DNA from: Metallyticus violacea
Lineage: Eukaryota > Arthropoda > Insecta > Mantodea > Metallyticidae
NCBI GenBank assembly: GCA_030762175.1
Contig: JAUJEO010000019.1
Span: 4,160,001-4,224,000, forward strand
Reading direction: 5' to 3'
Length of the DNA: 64,000 nt
Positions 37,111 through 48,826 of the stretch are shown piece by piece. A program made the position numbers and the translations under genes. The first letter of the stretch is position 1. Each line of letters begins with the position of its first letter. The notes beneath the pieces were generated by a model. That model did no database searches and was not told the origin of the DNA. It worked only from the letters and a program-made list of their open reading frames with translations.

Positions 37111-39207
37111 TCTCTTTCATTATACTAGTTTGATAGCCTTAGAAAAACATATTATGCGGTAAGAATCTCGAAAAGAAAAAAAAAATTTTTCGAAGGTTGG
37201 AAAGTTCATTAGAATCACTTTTTTTCCGTTCTTATTTGAGATAACTGGTTCTCTTACATTATACTAGTTTGATAGCCTTAGAAAAGCATATTGTGCGGAA
37301 AGAATCTCGAAAAGAAAAAAAATTTTTTTCGAAGTTTGGAAACTTCATTAGAATCACTTTATTTCCGTTCTTATTTGAGATAACTGGTTCTCTTGTATTA
37401 TACTAGTTTGATAGCCTTAGAAAAGCATATAATGCGGAAAGAATCTCGAAAAGAAAAAAAAATTTTTTCGATGGTTGGAAACTTCATTAGAATCAATTTT
37501 TTTCCATTCTTATTTGAGATAACTAGTTCTCTTTCATTATACTAGTTTGATAGCCATAGAAAACCATAAAATGAAGAAAGATTCGCGAAAAGAAAAGATT
37601 TATTTTGATGGTTGGAAACTTCATTAGAATGAATTTTTTTCCGTTCTTATTTGAGATATATGGTTCTCTTTCATTATACTAGTTTGATAGCCTTAGAAAA
37701 GCATATTATGCGGAAAGAATCTGGAAAAGAAAAAAAATTTTTTTGAAGTTTTGAAACTTCATTAGAATCACTTTTTTTCCGTTCTTATTTTAGATAACTG
37801 GTTCTCTTTCATTATACTAGTTTGATAGCCTTAGAAAAGCATATTATGCAGTAAGAATCTCGAAAGAAAAAAAATTTTTTCGAAGTTTGGAAAGTTCATT
37901 AGAATCACTTTTTTTCCGTTCTTATTTGAGATAACTGGTTTTCTTTCATTATACTAGTTTGATAGCCTTAGAAAAGCATATAATGCGGAAAGAATCTCGA
38001 AAGGACAAAAATTTTTTTTGATGTTTTGAAATTCCTTATGATTCAATTTTTGTCCAATTCTTATTTGAGATAACTGGTTCTCTTTCATTATACTAGTTTG
38101 ATAGCCTTAGAAAACCATAAAATGAAGAAAGATTCGCGAAAAGAAAATATTTAATTTGATGGTTGGAAACTTCATTAGAATCAATTTTTTTCCGTTCTTA
38201 TTTGAGATATATGGTTCTCTTTCATTATACTATTTTGATAGCCTTACAAAAGCATATGCGGAAAGAATCTCGAAAAGAAAAAAATTTTTTTTCGAAGTTT
38301 TGAAACTTCATTAGAATCACTTTTTTTCCGTTCTTATTTGAGATATATGGTTCTCTTTCATTATACTATTTTGATAGCCTTACAAAAGCATATTATGTGG
38401 AAAGAATCTCGAAAAGAAAAAAAAAAATTTTCGAAGGTTTGAAACTTCATTAGAATCACATTTTTTCCGTTCTTATTTGAGATAACTGGTTCTCTTGCAT
38501 TATACTAGTTTGATAGCCTTAGAAAAGCATATAATGCGGAAAGAATCTCGAAAAGAAAAAAAAATTTTTTCGATGATTGGAAACTTCATTAGAATCAATT
38601 TTTTTCCATTCTTATTTGAGATAACTAGTTCTCTTTCATTATACTAGTTTGATAGCCATAGAAAACCATAAAAAGAAGAAAGATTCGCGAAAAGAAAACA
38701 TTTATTTCGATGGTTGGAAACTTCATTAGAATCACTTTTTTTCCGTTCTTATTTGAGATAACTGGTTCTCTTTCATTATACTAGTTTGATAGCTTTAGAA
38801 AGGCATATTATACGGAAAGAATCTGGAAAAGAAAAAACTTTTTTTCGAAGTTTGGAAACTTCATTAGAATCACTTTTTTCCGTTCTTATTTGAGATAACT
38901 GGTTCTCTTTCATTATACTAGTTTGATAGCATCAGAAAAGCATATTATGCGCAAAGAATCTCGAAAAGAAAAAAAAAATTTTTCGAAGTTTGGAAACTTC
39001 GTTAGAATCACTTTTTTTCCGTTCTTATTTGAGATAACTGGTTCTCTTTCATTATACTAGTTTGATAGCCTCAGAAATGCATATTATGCGCAAAGAATCT
39101 CGAAAGAAAAAAATTTTTTGTTGATGTTTTGAAATTCCTTATGATTAAATTTTTTTCCATTCTTATTTAAGATAACTGGTTCTCTTTCATTATACTAGTT
39201 TGATAGC
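37111..39207 (+). repeat. B/C block, fourth copy of the long higher-order unit
   Basis: Same monomer order as 23.46-25.56 kb at a constant offset of 13652. Checked markers are 'aaaaacat' (23491 to 37143), the g before 'aaaaaacttt' (25179 to 38831), the g of 'gttgatg' (25468 to 39120) and 'catagaaaac' (25556 to 39208). Small differences include 'gaaaggacaaaaatt' near 38003 and 'tgtccaattc' near 38052. No gene is seen. Confidence 0.85.
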
Positions 39208-42200
39208 CATAGAAAACCATAAAATGAAGAAAGATTCGCGAAAAGAAAAGATTTATTTTGATGGTTGGAAACTTCAATAGAATCAATTTTTTTCCGTTCT
39301 TATTTGAGATATATGGTTCTCTTTCATTATACTAATTTGATAGCATTAGAAAAGCATATTATGCGGAAAGAATCTCGAAAAGAAAAAAAATTTTTTTCGA
39401 AGTTTTGAAACTTCATTAGAATCACTTTTTTTCCGTTCTTATTTGAGATAACTGGTTCTCTTTCATTATACTAGTTTGATAGCCTTAGAAAAGCATATTA
39501 TGCGGAAAGAATCTCGAAAAGAAAAAAAATTTTTTTCGAAGTTTGGAAACTTCATTAGAATCACTTTATTTCCGTTCTTATTTGAGATAACTGGTTCTCT
39601 TGTATTATACTAGTTTGATAGCCTTAGAAAAGCATATAATGCGGAAAGAATCTCGAAAAAAAAATTTTTTTTCGAAGTTTGGAAACTTCATTAGAATCAC
39701 TTTTTTTCCGTTCTTATTTGAGATAACTGGTTCTCTTTCATTATACTAGTTTGATAGCCTTAGAAAAGCATATTGTGCGGAAAGAATCTCGAAAACAAAA
39801 AAATTTTTTTCGAAGTTTGGAAACTTCATTAGAATCACTTTTTTTCCGTTCTTATTTGAGATAACTGGTTCTCTTTCATTATACTAGTTTGATAGCCATA
39901 GAAAACCATAAAATGAAGAAAGATTTGCGAAAAGAAAAGATTTATTTTGATGGTTGGAAACTTCATTAGAATCAATTTTTTTCCGTTCTTATTTGAGATA
40001 TATGGTTCTCTTTCATTATACTATTTTGATAGCCTTACAAAAGCATATTATGCGGAAAGAGTCTCGAAAAAAAAATTTTTTTCGAAGTTTTGAAACTTCA
40101 ATAGAATCACTTTTTTTCCGTTCTTATTTGAGATAACTGGTTCTCTTTCATTATACTAGTTTGATAGCCTTAGAAAACCATATTATGCGGTAAGAATCTC
40201 GAAAAGAAAAAAAAATTTTTTCGAAGTTTTGAAAATTCATTAGAATCACTTTTTGTCCGTTCTTATTTGAGATAACTGGTTCTCTTTCATTATACTAGTT
40301 AGATAGCCTTAGAATAGCATATTGTGCGGAAAGAATCTCGAAAAGAAAAAAAATTTTTTTCGAAGTTTGGAAACTTCATTAGAATCACTTTTTTTCCGTT
40401 CTTATTTGAGATAACTGGTTCTCTTTCATTATACTAGTTTGATAGCCATAGAAAACCATAAAATGAAGAAAGGAAAAGATTTATTTTGATGGTTGGAAAC
40501 TTAATTAGAATCAATTTTTTTCCGTTCTTATTTGAGATAACTGGTTCTCTTTCATTTTGCTAGTTTGATAGCTTTAGAAAAGCATATAATGCGGAAAGAA
40601 TCTCGAAAAGAAAAAAAAATTTTTTCGATGGTTGGAAACTTCATTAGAATCAATTTTTTTCCGTTCTTATTTGAGATATATGTTTGTCTATCATTATACT
40701 AGTTTGATAGCCTTAGAAAAGCATATTATGCGGAAAGAAATTAGAAAAGAAAAAAATTTTTTTTCGAAGTTTGGAAACTTCATTAGAATCACTTTTTTTC
40801 CATTCTTATTTGAGTTAACTGGTTCTCTTTCATTATACTAGTTTGATAGCCTTAGAAAACCATAAAATGAAGAAATATTCGCGAAAAGAAAAGATTTATT
40901 TCGATGGTTGGAAACTTCATGAGAATCAATTTTTATCCGTTCTTATTTGAGATAACTGGTTCTCTTTCATTTTGCTAGTTTGATAGCTGTAGAAAGGCAT
41001 ATTATGCGGAAAGAATCTCGAAAAGAAAAAAAAAATTTTTTCAAAGTTTGGAAACTTCATTAGAATCACTTTTTTCCGTTCTTATTTGAGATATATGGTT
41101 CTCTTTCATTATACTATTTTGATAGCCTTACAAAAGCATATTATGCGGAAAGAATCTCGAAAAGAAAAAAAAAATTTTTCGAAGGTTTGAAACTTCATTA
41201 GAATCACTTTTTTTCCGTTCTTATTTGAGATAACTGGTTCTCTTCCATTATACTAGTTTGATAGCCTTAAAAAGCATATAATGCGGAAAGAATCTGGAAA
41301 AGAAAAAAAAAATTTTTCGATGATTGGAAACTTCATTAGAATCAGTTTTTTTCCATTCTTATTTGAGATAACTAGTTCTCTTTCATTATACTAGTTTGAT
41401 AGCCATAGAAAACCATAAAATGAAGAAAGATTCGCGAAAAAAAAGATTTATTTCGATGGTTGGAAACTTCATTAGAATCACTTTATTTCCGTTCTTATTT
41501 GAGATAACTGGTTCTCTTTCATTATACTAGTTTGATAGCTTTAGAAAAGCATATTATACGGAAAGAATCTCGAAAAGAAAAAAAATTTTTTTCGAAGTTT
41601 GGAAACTTCATTAGAATCACTTTTTTTCCGTTCTTATTTGAGATAACTGGTTCTCTTTCATTATACTTGTTTGATAGCATCAGAAAAGCATATTATGCGC
41701 AAAGAATCTCGAAAAGAAAAAAAATTTTTTTCGAAGTTTTGAAACTTCATTAGAATCACTTTTTTTCCGTTCTTATTTGAGATAACTGGTTCTCTTTCAT
41801 TATACTAGTTTGATAGCCTTAGAAAAGCATATTATGCGGAAAGAATCTCGAAAAGAAAAAAAAATTTTTTTCGAAGTTTTGAAACTTCATTAGAATTTCT
41901 TTTTTTCCGTTCTTATTTGAGATAACTGGTTCTCTTTCATTATACTAGTTTGATAGCCTTTGAAAATCATATTATACGGAAAGAATCACGAAAAGAAAAA
42001 ATTTTTTTTTCGAAGTTTGGAAACTTCATTAGAAAAACTTTTTTTCCGTTCTTATTTGAGATAACTGGTTCTCTTTCATTATACTAATTTGATAGCCTTA
42101 GAAAAGCATATTGTGCGGAAAGAATCTCGAAAAGAAAAAAATTTTTTTCGAAGTTTGGAAAATTCATTAGAATCACTTTTTTTCCGTTCTTATTAGAGAT

Positions 42201-44140
42201 AACTGGTTCTCTTTCATTATACTAGTTTGATAGCCTTAGAAAAGCATATTGTGCCGAAAGAATATCGAAAAGAAAAAAAAATTTTTTCGAAGTTTGAAAC
42301 TTCATTAGAATCACTTTTTTTCCGTTCTTATTTGAGATAACTGGTTCTCTTTCATTATACTAGTTTGATAGCCTTAGAAAAGCATATAATGCGGAAAGAA
42401 TCTCGAAAAGAAAAAAAATTTTTTTCGATGGTTGGAATCTTCATTAGAATCAATTTTTTTCCATTCTTATTTGAAATAACTGGTTCTCTTTCATTATACT
42501 AGTTTGATAGCCATAGAAAACCATAAAATGAAGAAAGATTTGCGAAAAGAAAAGATTTATTTTGATGGTTGGAAACTTCATTAGAATCAATTTTTTTCCG
42601 TTCTTATTTGAGATATATGGTTCTCTTTCATTATACTATTTTGATAGCCTTACAAAAGCATATTATGCGGAAAGAGTCTCGAAAAAAAAAAAATTTTTTC
42701 GAAGTTTTGAAACTTCAATAGAATCACTTTTTTTCCGTTCTTATTTGAGATAACTGGTTCTCTTTCATTATACTAGTTTGATAGCCTTAGAAAACCATAT
42801 TATGCGGTAAGAATCTCGAAAAGAAAAAAAAATTTTTTCGAAGTTTGGAAAATTCATTAGAATCACTTTTTGTCCGTTCTTGTTTGAGATAACTGGTTCT
42901 CTTTCATTATACTAGTTTGATAGCCTTAGAAAAGCATATTGTGCGGAAAGAATCTCGAAAAGAAAAGATTTATTTCGATGGTTGGAAACTTCATTAGAAT
43001 CACTTTTTTTCCGTTCTTATTTGAGATAACTGGTTCTCTTTCATTATTCTAGTTTGATAGCTTTAGAAAAGCATATTATAGGGAAAGAATCTCGAAAAGA
43101 AAAAAATTTTTTTTCGAAGTTTGGAAACTTCATTAGAATCACTTTTTTTCCGTTCTTATTTGAGATAACCGGTTCTCTTTCATTATACTAGTTTGATAGC
43201 ATCAGAAAAGCATATTATGCGCAAAGAATCTCGAAAAGAAAAAAAAATTATTTCGAAGTTTGGAAATTTCGTTAGAATCACTTTTTTTCCGTTCTTGTTT
43301 GAGATAACTGGTTCTCTTTCATTATACTAGTTTGATAGCCTCAGAAAAGCATATTATGCGCAAAGAATCACGAAAAGAAAAAAATTTTTTTTCGATGTTT
43401 GGAAACTTCGTTAGAATCACTTTTTTTCCGTTCTTATTTGAGATAACTGGTTCTCTTTCATTATACTTGTTTGATAGCCTCAGTAAAGCATATTATGCGC
43501 AAAGAATCTCGAAAAGAAAAAAAAATTTTTTCGAAGTTTGGAAACTTCGTTAGAATCACTTTTTTTCCTTTCTTATTTGAGATAACTGGTTCTCTTTCAT
43601 TATACTAGTTTGATAGCCTCAGAAAAGCATATTATGCGCAAAGAACCTCGAAATGAAAAAAATATTTTTTCGAAGTTTGGATACTTCGTTTGAATCACTT
43701 TTTTTTAGTTCTTATTTAAGATAACTGGTTCTCTTTCATTATACTAGTTTGATAGCCTCAGTAAAGAAATTTATGCGCAAAGAATCTCGAAAAGAAAAAA
43801 AATTTTTTTCGAAGTTTGGAAACTTCGTTAGAATCACTTTTTTTCCGTTCTTATTTTAGATAACTGGTTCTCTTTCATTATACTAATTAGATAGCCTCAG
43901 AAAAGCATATTATGCGCATAGAATCTCGAAAATGAAAAAAATTTTTTTAGAACTTTAGAAACTTCGTTAGAATCACTTTTTTCCGTTCTTATTTGAGATA
44001 ACTGGTTCTCTTTCATTATACTAGTTTGATAGCCTCAGAAAAGCATATTATGCGCAAAGAATCTCGAAAAGAAGAAAAAGTTTTTTCGAAGTTTGGAAAC
44101 GTCGTTTGAATCACTTTTTTCCGTTCTTATTTGAGATAAC
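39208..44140 (+). repeat. Segmental block 1, third copy
   Basis: This is the longest clear segmental copy, matching 14251-19320. The offset is 24957 at the entry and 24820 from about 15.1/39.95 kb to the end. The matched segments start at 15135/39954, 15813/40632, 16713/41532 and 18512/43332. Internal spacings of 678 and about 900 bp are the same in all copies, including 26579/27257/28156. The copies part at about 19320/44140. No gene is seen. Confidence 0.87.
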
Positions 44141-44643
44141 TGGTTCTCTTTCATTATACTAGTTTGATAGCCTCAGAAAAGCATATTATGCGCAAAGAAT
44201 CACGAAAGGAAAAAAAATTTTTTTCTATGTTTGGAAACTTCGTTAGAATCACTTTTTTTCCGTTCTTATTTGAGATAACTGGTTCTCTTTCATTATACTT
44301 GTTTGATAGCCTCAGTAAAGCATATTATGCGCAAAGAATCTCGAAAAGAAAAAAAATTATTTTCGAAGTTTGGAAACTTCGTTAGAATCACTTTTTTTCC
44401 TTTCTTATTTGAGATAACTGGTTCTCTTTCATTATACTAGTTTGAAAGCCTCAGAAAAGCATATTATGCGCAAAGATCCTCGAAAAGAAAAAAATTTTTT
44501 TTCGAAGTTTGGATACTTAATTTGAATCACTTTTTTTTAGTTCTTATTTAAGATAACTGGTTCTCTTTCATTATACTAGTTTGATAGCCTCAGTAAAGCA
44601 ATTTATGCGCAAAGAATCTCGAAATGAAAAAAAATTTTTTTCG

Positions 44644-44700
44644 AAGTTTGGAAACTTCGTTAGAATCACTTTTTTTCCGTTCTTATTTGAAAGTTTGGAA
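44644..44700 (+). repeat. Truncated monomer
   Basis: The string 'aagtttgg' occurs at 44644 and again at 44691, only 47 bp apart instead of about 138. The sequence goes from 'ttcttatttga' directly to 'aagtttggaaacttcg', so about 91 bp are missing: the end of one monomer and the A/T tract of the next. The neighbouring monomers are of normal length. Confidence 0.9.
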
Positions 44701-46289
44701 ACTTCGTTTGAATCACATTTTTCCGTTCTTATTTGAGATAACTGGTTCTCTTTCATTATACTAGTTTGATAGCCTCAGTGAAGCATATTATGCGCAAAGA
44801 ATCTCGAAAAGAAAAAAAATTTTTTTAGAAGTTTGGAAACTTCGTTAGAATCACTTTTTTTCCGTTCTTATTTGAGATAACTGGTTCTCTTTCATTATAC
44901 TAGTTTGATAGCCTCAGTAAAGCATATTATACGCAAAGAATCTCGAAAAGAAAAAAAATTTTTTTCGAAGTTTGGAAACGTCGTTTGAATCACTTTTTTC
45001 CGTTCTTATTTGAGATAACTGGTTCTCTTTCATTATAGTAGTTTGATAGCCTCAGAAAAGCATATTATGCGCAAAGAATCTCGAAATGAAAAAAATTTTT
45101 TTTCGAAGTTTAGAAACTTCCTTAGACATACTTTTTTTCCGTTCTTATTTGAGATAACTGGTTCTCTTTCATTATACTAGTTTAATAGCCACAGAAAAGC
45201 ATATTATGCGCAAAGAATCTTGAAAAGAAAAAAAATTTTTTTCGAAGTTTGGAAACTTCATTAGAATCACTTTTTTTCCTTTCTTATTTGAGATAACTCA
45301 TTATACTAGTTTGATAGCCTCAGAAAATCATATTATGCGCAAAGAATCTCGAAAAGAAGAAAAATTTTTTTCGAAGTTTGGAAACTTCGTTAGAATCACT
45401 TTTTTTCCGTTCTTGTTTGAGATAACTGGTTCTCTTTCATTATACTAGTTTGATAGCCTCAGAAAAGCATATTATGCGCAAAGAATCTGGCAAAGAAAAA
45501 AAATTTTTTTTGATGTTTGGAAACTTCGTTTTTATCACTTTTTTTCCGTTCTTATTTGAGATAACTGGTTCTCTTTCATTATACTAGTTTGATAGCCTCA
45601 GTAAAGCATATTATGCGCAAAGAATGTCGAAAAGAAAAAAATTTTTTTTCAAAACTTGGAAACTTCGTTAGAATCACTTTTTTTCCGTTCTTGTTTGAGA
45701 TAACTGGTTCTCTTTCATTATACTAATTTGATAGCCTCAGAGAAGCATATTATGCGCAAAGAATCTCGAAAAGAAGAAAAATTTTTTTCGAAGTATGGAA
45801 ACTTCGTTAGAATCACTTTTTTTCCGTTCTTGTTTGACATAACTGGTTCTCTTTCATTATACTAGTTTGATAGCCTCAGAAAAGCATATTATGCGCAAAG
45901 AATCACGAAAAGAAAAAAAAATTTTTTCTATGTTTGGAAACTTCTTTAGAATCACTTTTTTTCCGTTCTTATTTGAGATAACTGGTTCTCTTTCATTATA
46001 CTTGTTTGATAGCCTCAGTAAAGCATATTATGCGCAAAGAATCTCGAAAAGAAAAAAAATTTTTTTCGAAGTTTGGAAACTTCATTAGAATCACTTTTTT
46101 TCCTTTCTTATTTGAGATAACTGGTTCTCTTTCATTATACTAGTTTGAAAGCCTCAGAAAAGCATATTATGCGCAAAGAACCTCGAAAAGAAAAAAATTT
46201 TTTTTCGAAGTTTGGATACTTCATTTGAATCACTTTTTTTTAGTTCTTATTTAAGATAACTGGTTCTCTTTCATTATACTAGTTTGATA

Positions 46290-46330
46290 GCCTCAGTAAA
46301 GCAATTATTTAGGGAAAGAATCTCGAAAAG
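46290..46330 (+). other. Chimeric monomer at a block junction
   Basis: The monomer starts as the 'gtaaagcaatttatgcgc' variant (seen at 10105 and 44593), but after 'gcaatta' it continues 'tttagggaaagaatctcg', matching the 'ttatagggaaag' variant at 18258 and 43079. The next monomers, with 'gataaccggttctc' near 46394, follow the order found after 43079. Then another switch brings in 'actaattagatacc' near 46556. Confidence 0.8.
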
Positions 46331-46789
46331 AAAAAAATTTTTTTTCGAAGTTTGGAAACTTCATTAGAATCACTTTTTTTCCGTTCTTATTTGAGATAAC
46401 CGGTTCTCTTTCATTATACTAGTTTGATAGCATCAGAAAAGCATATTATGCGCAAAGAATCTCGAAAAGAAAAAAAAATTATTTCGAAGTTTGGAAATTT
46501 CGTTAGAATCACTTTTTTTCCGTTCTTGTTTGAGATAACTGGTTCTCTTTTATTATACTAATTAGATACCCTCAGAAAAGCATATCATGCGCATAGAATC
46601 TCGAAAATGAAAAAATTTTTTTAGAACTTTGGAAACTTCGTTAGAATCACTTTTTTTCCGTTCTTATTTGAGATAACTGGTTCTCCTTCATTATACTAGT
46701 TTGATAGCCTCAGAAAAGCATATTATGCGCAAAGAATCTCGAAATGAAAAAATTTTTTTTTCGAAGTTTGGAAACGTCCTTAGAATCAC

Positions 46790-48826
46790 TTTTTTTCCAT
46801 TTGTATTTGAGATAACTGGTTCTCTTACATTATACTAGTTTGATTGCCATAGAAAACCATAAAATGGAGAAAGATTCGCTAAAAGAAAAGATTAATTTCG
46901 ATGGTTGGAAACTTCATTAGAATCACTGTTTTTCTTTCTTATTTGAGAAAACTTGTTCTCTTTCATTTTCCTAGTTTGATAGCTGTAGAAAAGCATATTA
47001 TGCGGAAAGAATCTCGAAAAGAAAAAAAATTTTTTCGAAGGTTGGAAAATCCAGGAGAATCAATTTTTTTCCATTCTTATTTGAGATAACTGGTTCTCTT
47101 TCATTATACTAGTTTGATAGACTTAGAAAAGCATATTATGCGGAAAGAATCTCGAAAAGAAAAAAAATTTTTTTCGAAGTTTGGAAACTTCATTAGAATC
47201 ACTTTATTTCCGTTCTTATTTGAGATAACTGGTTCTCTTGTATTATACTAGTTTGATAGCCTTAGAAAAGCATATAATGCGGAAAGAATCTCGAAAAGAA
47301 AAAAAATTTTTTTCGAATGTTGGAAACTTCATTAGAATCAATTTTTTTCCATTCTTATTTGAGATAACTACTTCTCTTTCATTATACTAGTTTGATAGCC
47401 ATAGAAAACCATAAAATGAAGAAAGATTCGCGAAAAGAAAAGATTTATTTTGATGGTTGGAAACTTCATTAGAATGAATTTTTTTCCGTTCTTATTTGAG
47501 ATATATGGTTCTCTTTCATTATACTAGTTTGATAGCCTTAGAAAAGCATATTATGCGGAAAGAATCTCGAAAAGAAAAAAAATTTTTTCGAAGTTTTGAA
47601 ACTTCATTAGAATCACTTTTTTTCCGTTCTTATTTGAGATAACTGGTTCTCTTTCATTATACTAGTTTGATAGCCTTAGAAAAGCATATTATGCAGTAAG
47701 AATCTCGAAAGAAAAAAAATTTTTTTGAAGTTTGGAAAGTTCATTAGAATCACTTTTTTTCCGTTCTTATTTGAGATAACTGGTTCTCTTTCATTATACT
47801 AGTTTGATAGCCTTAGAAAACCATAAAATGAAGAAAGATTCGCGAAAAGAAAATATTTATTTTGATGGTTGGAAACTTCATTAGAATCAATTTTTTTCCG
47901 TTCTTATTTGAGATATATGGTTCTCTTTCATTATACTATTTTGATAGCCTTACAAAAGCATATGCGGAAAGAATCTCGAAAAGAAAAAAATTTTTTTTCG
48001 AAGTTTTGAAACTTCATTAGAATCACTTTTTTTCCGTTCTTATTTGAGATATATGGTTCTCTTTCATTATACTATTTTGATAGCCTTACAAAAGCATATT
48101 ATGTGAAAAGAATCTCGAAAAGAAAAAAAATTTTTTTCGAAGGTTTGAAACTTCATTAGAATCACATTTTTTCCGTTCTTATTTGAGATAACTGGTTCTC
48201 TTGCATTATACTAGTTTGATAGCCTTAGAAAAGCATATAATGCGGAAAGAATCTCGAAAAGAAAAAAAAATTTTTTCGATGATTGGAAACTTCATTAGAA
48301 TCAATTTTTTTCCATTCTTATTTGAGATAACTAGTTCTCTTTCATTATACTAGTTTGATAGCCATAGAAAACCATAAAAAGAAGAAAAATTCGCGAAAAG
48401 AAAAGATTTATTTCGATGGTTGGAAACTTCATTAGAATCACTTTTTTTCCGTTCTTATTTGAGATAACTGGTTCTCTTTCATTATACTAGTTTGATAGCT
48501 TTAGAAAGGCATATTATACGGAAAGAATCTCGAAAAGAAAAAACTTTTTTTCGAAGTTTGGAAACTTCATTAGAATTCATTTTTTTCCGTTCTTATTTGA
48601 GATAACTGGTTCTCTTTCATTATACTAGTTTGATAGCATCAGAAAAGCATATTATGCGCAAAGAATCTCGAAAAGAAAAAAAAAATTTTTCGAAGTTTGG
48701 AAACTTCGTTAGAATCACTTTTTTTCCGTTCTTATTTGAGATAACTGGTTCTCTTTCATTATACTAGTTTGATAGCCTCAGAAAAGCATATTATGCGCAA
48801 AGAATCTCGAAAGAAAAAAATTTTTT
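46790..48826 (+). repeat. Border monomers and partial first higher-order unit
   Basis: The transition-block stub (46.8-47.13 kb; 46901-47089 is close to 10575-10763) is followed by a partial copy of the 20-monomer unit. It contains 'ttgtattatac', 'actacttctc', 'gaatgaattttttt', 'tatgcagtaag' (47690), 'gaaaatatttattttg', 'catatgcgg', 'ttatgtgaaaag' and 'aaaaaacttttttt' (g at 48537). The monomer with 'gaaagg' and 'ccttatgattc', present in the full unit, is missing here. No gene is seen. Confidence 0.82.

Larger units (their letters stand above)
43180..46790 (+). repeat. Longest plus-strand type A block
   Basis: About 26 mostly type A monomers with 'cctcag', 'tgcgcaaag' and 'cttcgttag'. The left part continues the block 1 copy; the rest resembles 8.4-10.5 kb. 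It contains a 91-bp internal loss at 44691, a 10-bp loss near 45299 ('gataactcattatac') and a chimeric monomer near 46304. The right edge at about 46.84 kb is the same type C border monomer ('tggagaaagattcgc') as at 10.54 and 19.5 kb. Confidence 0.83.
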
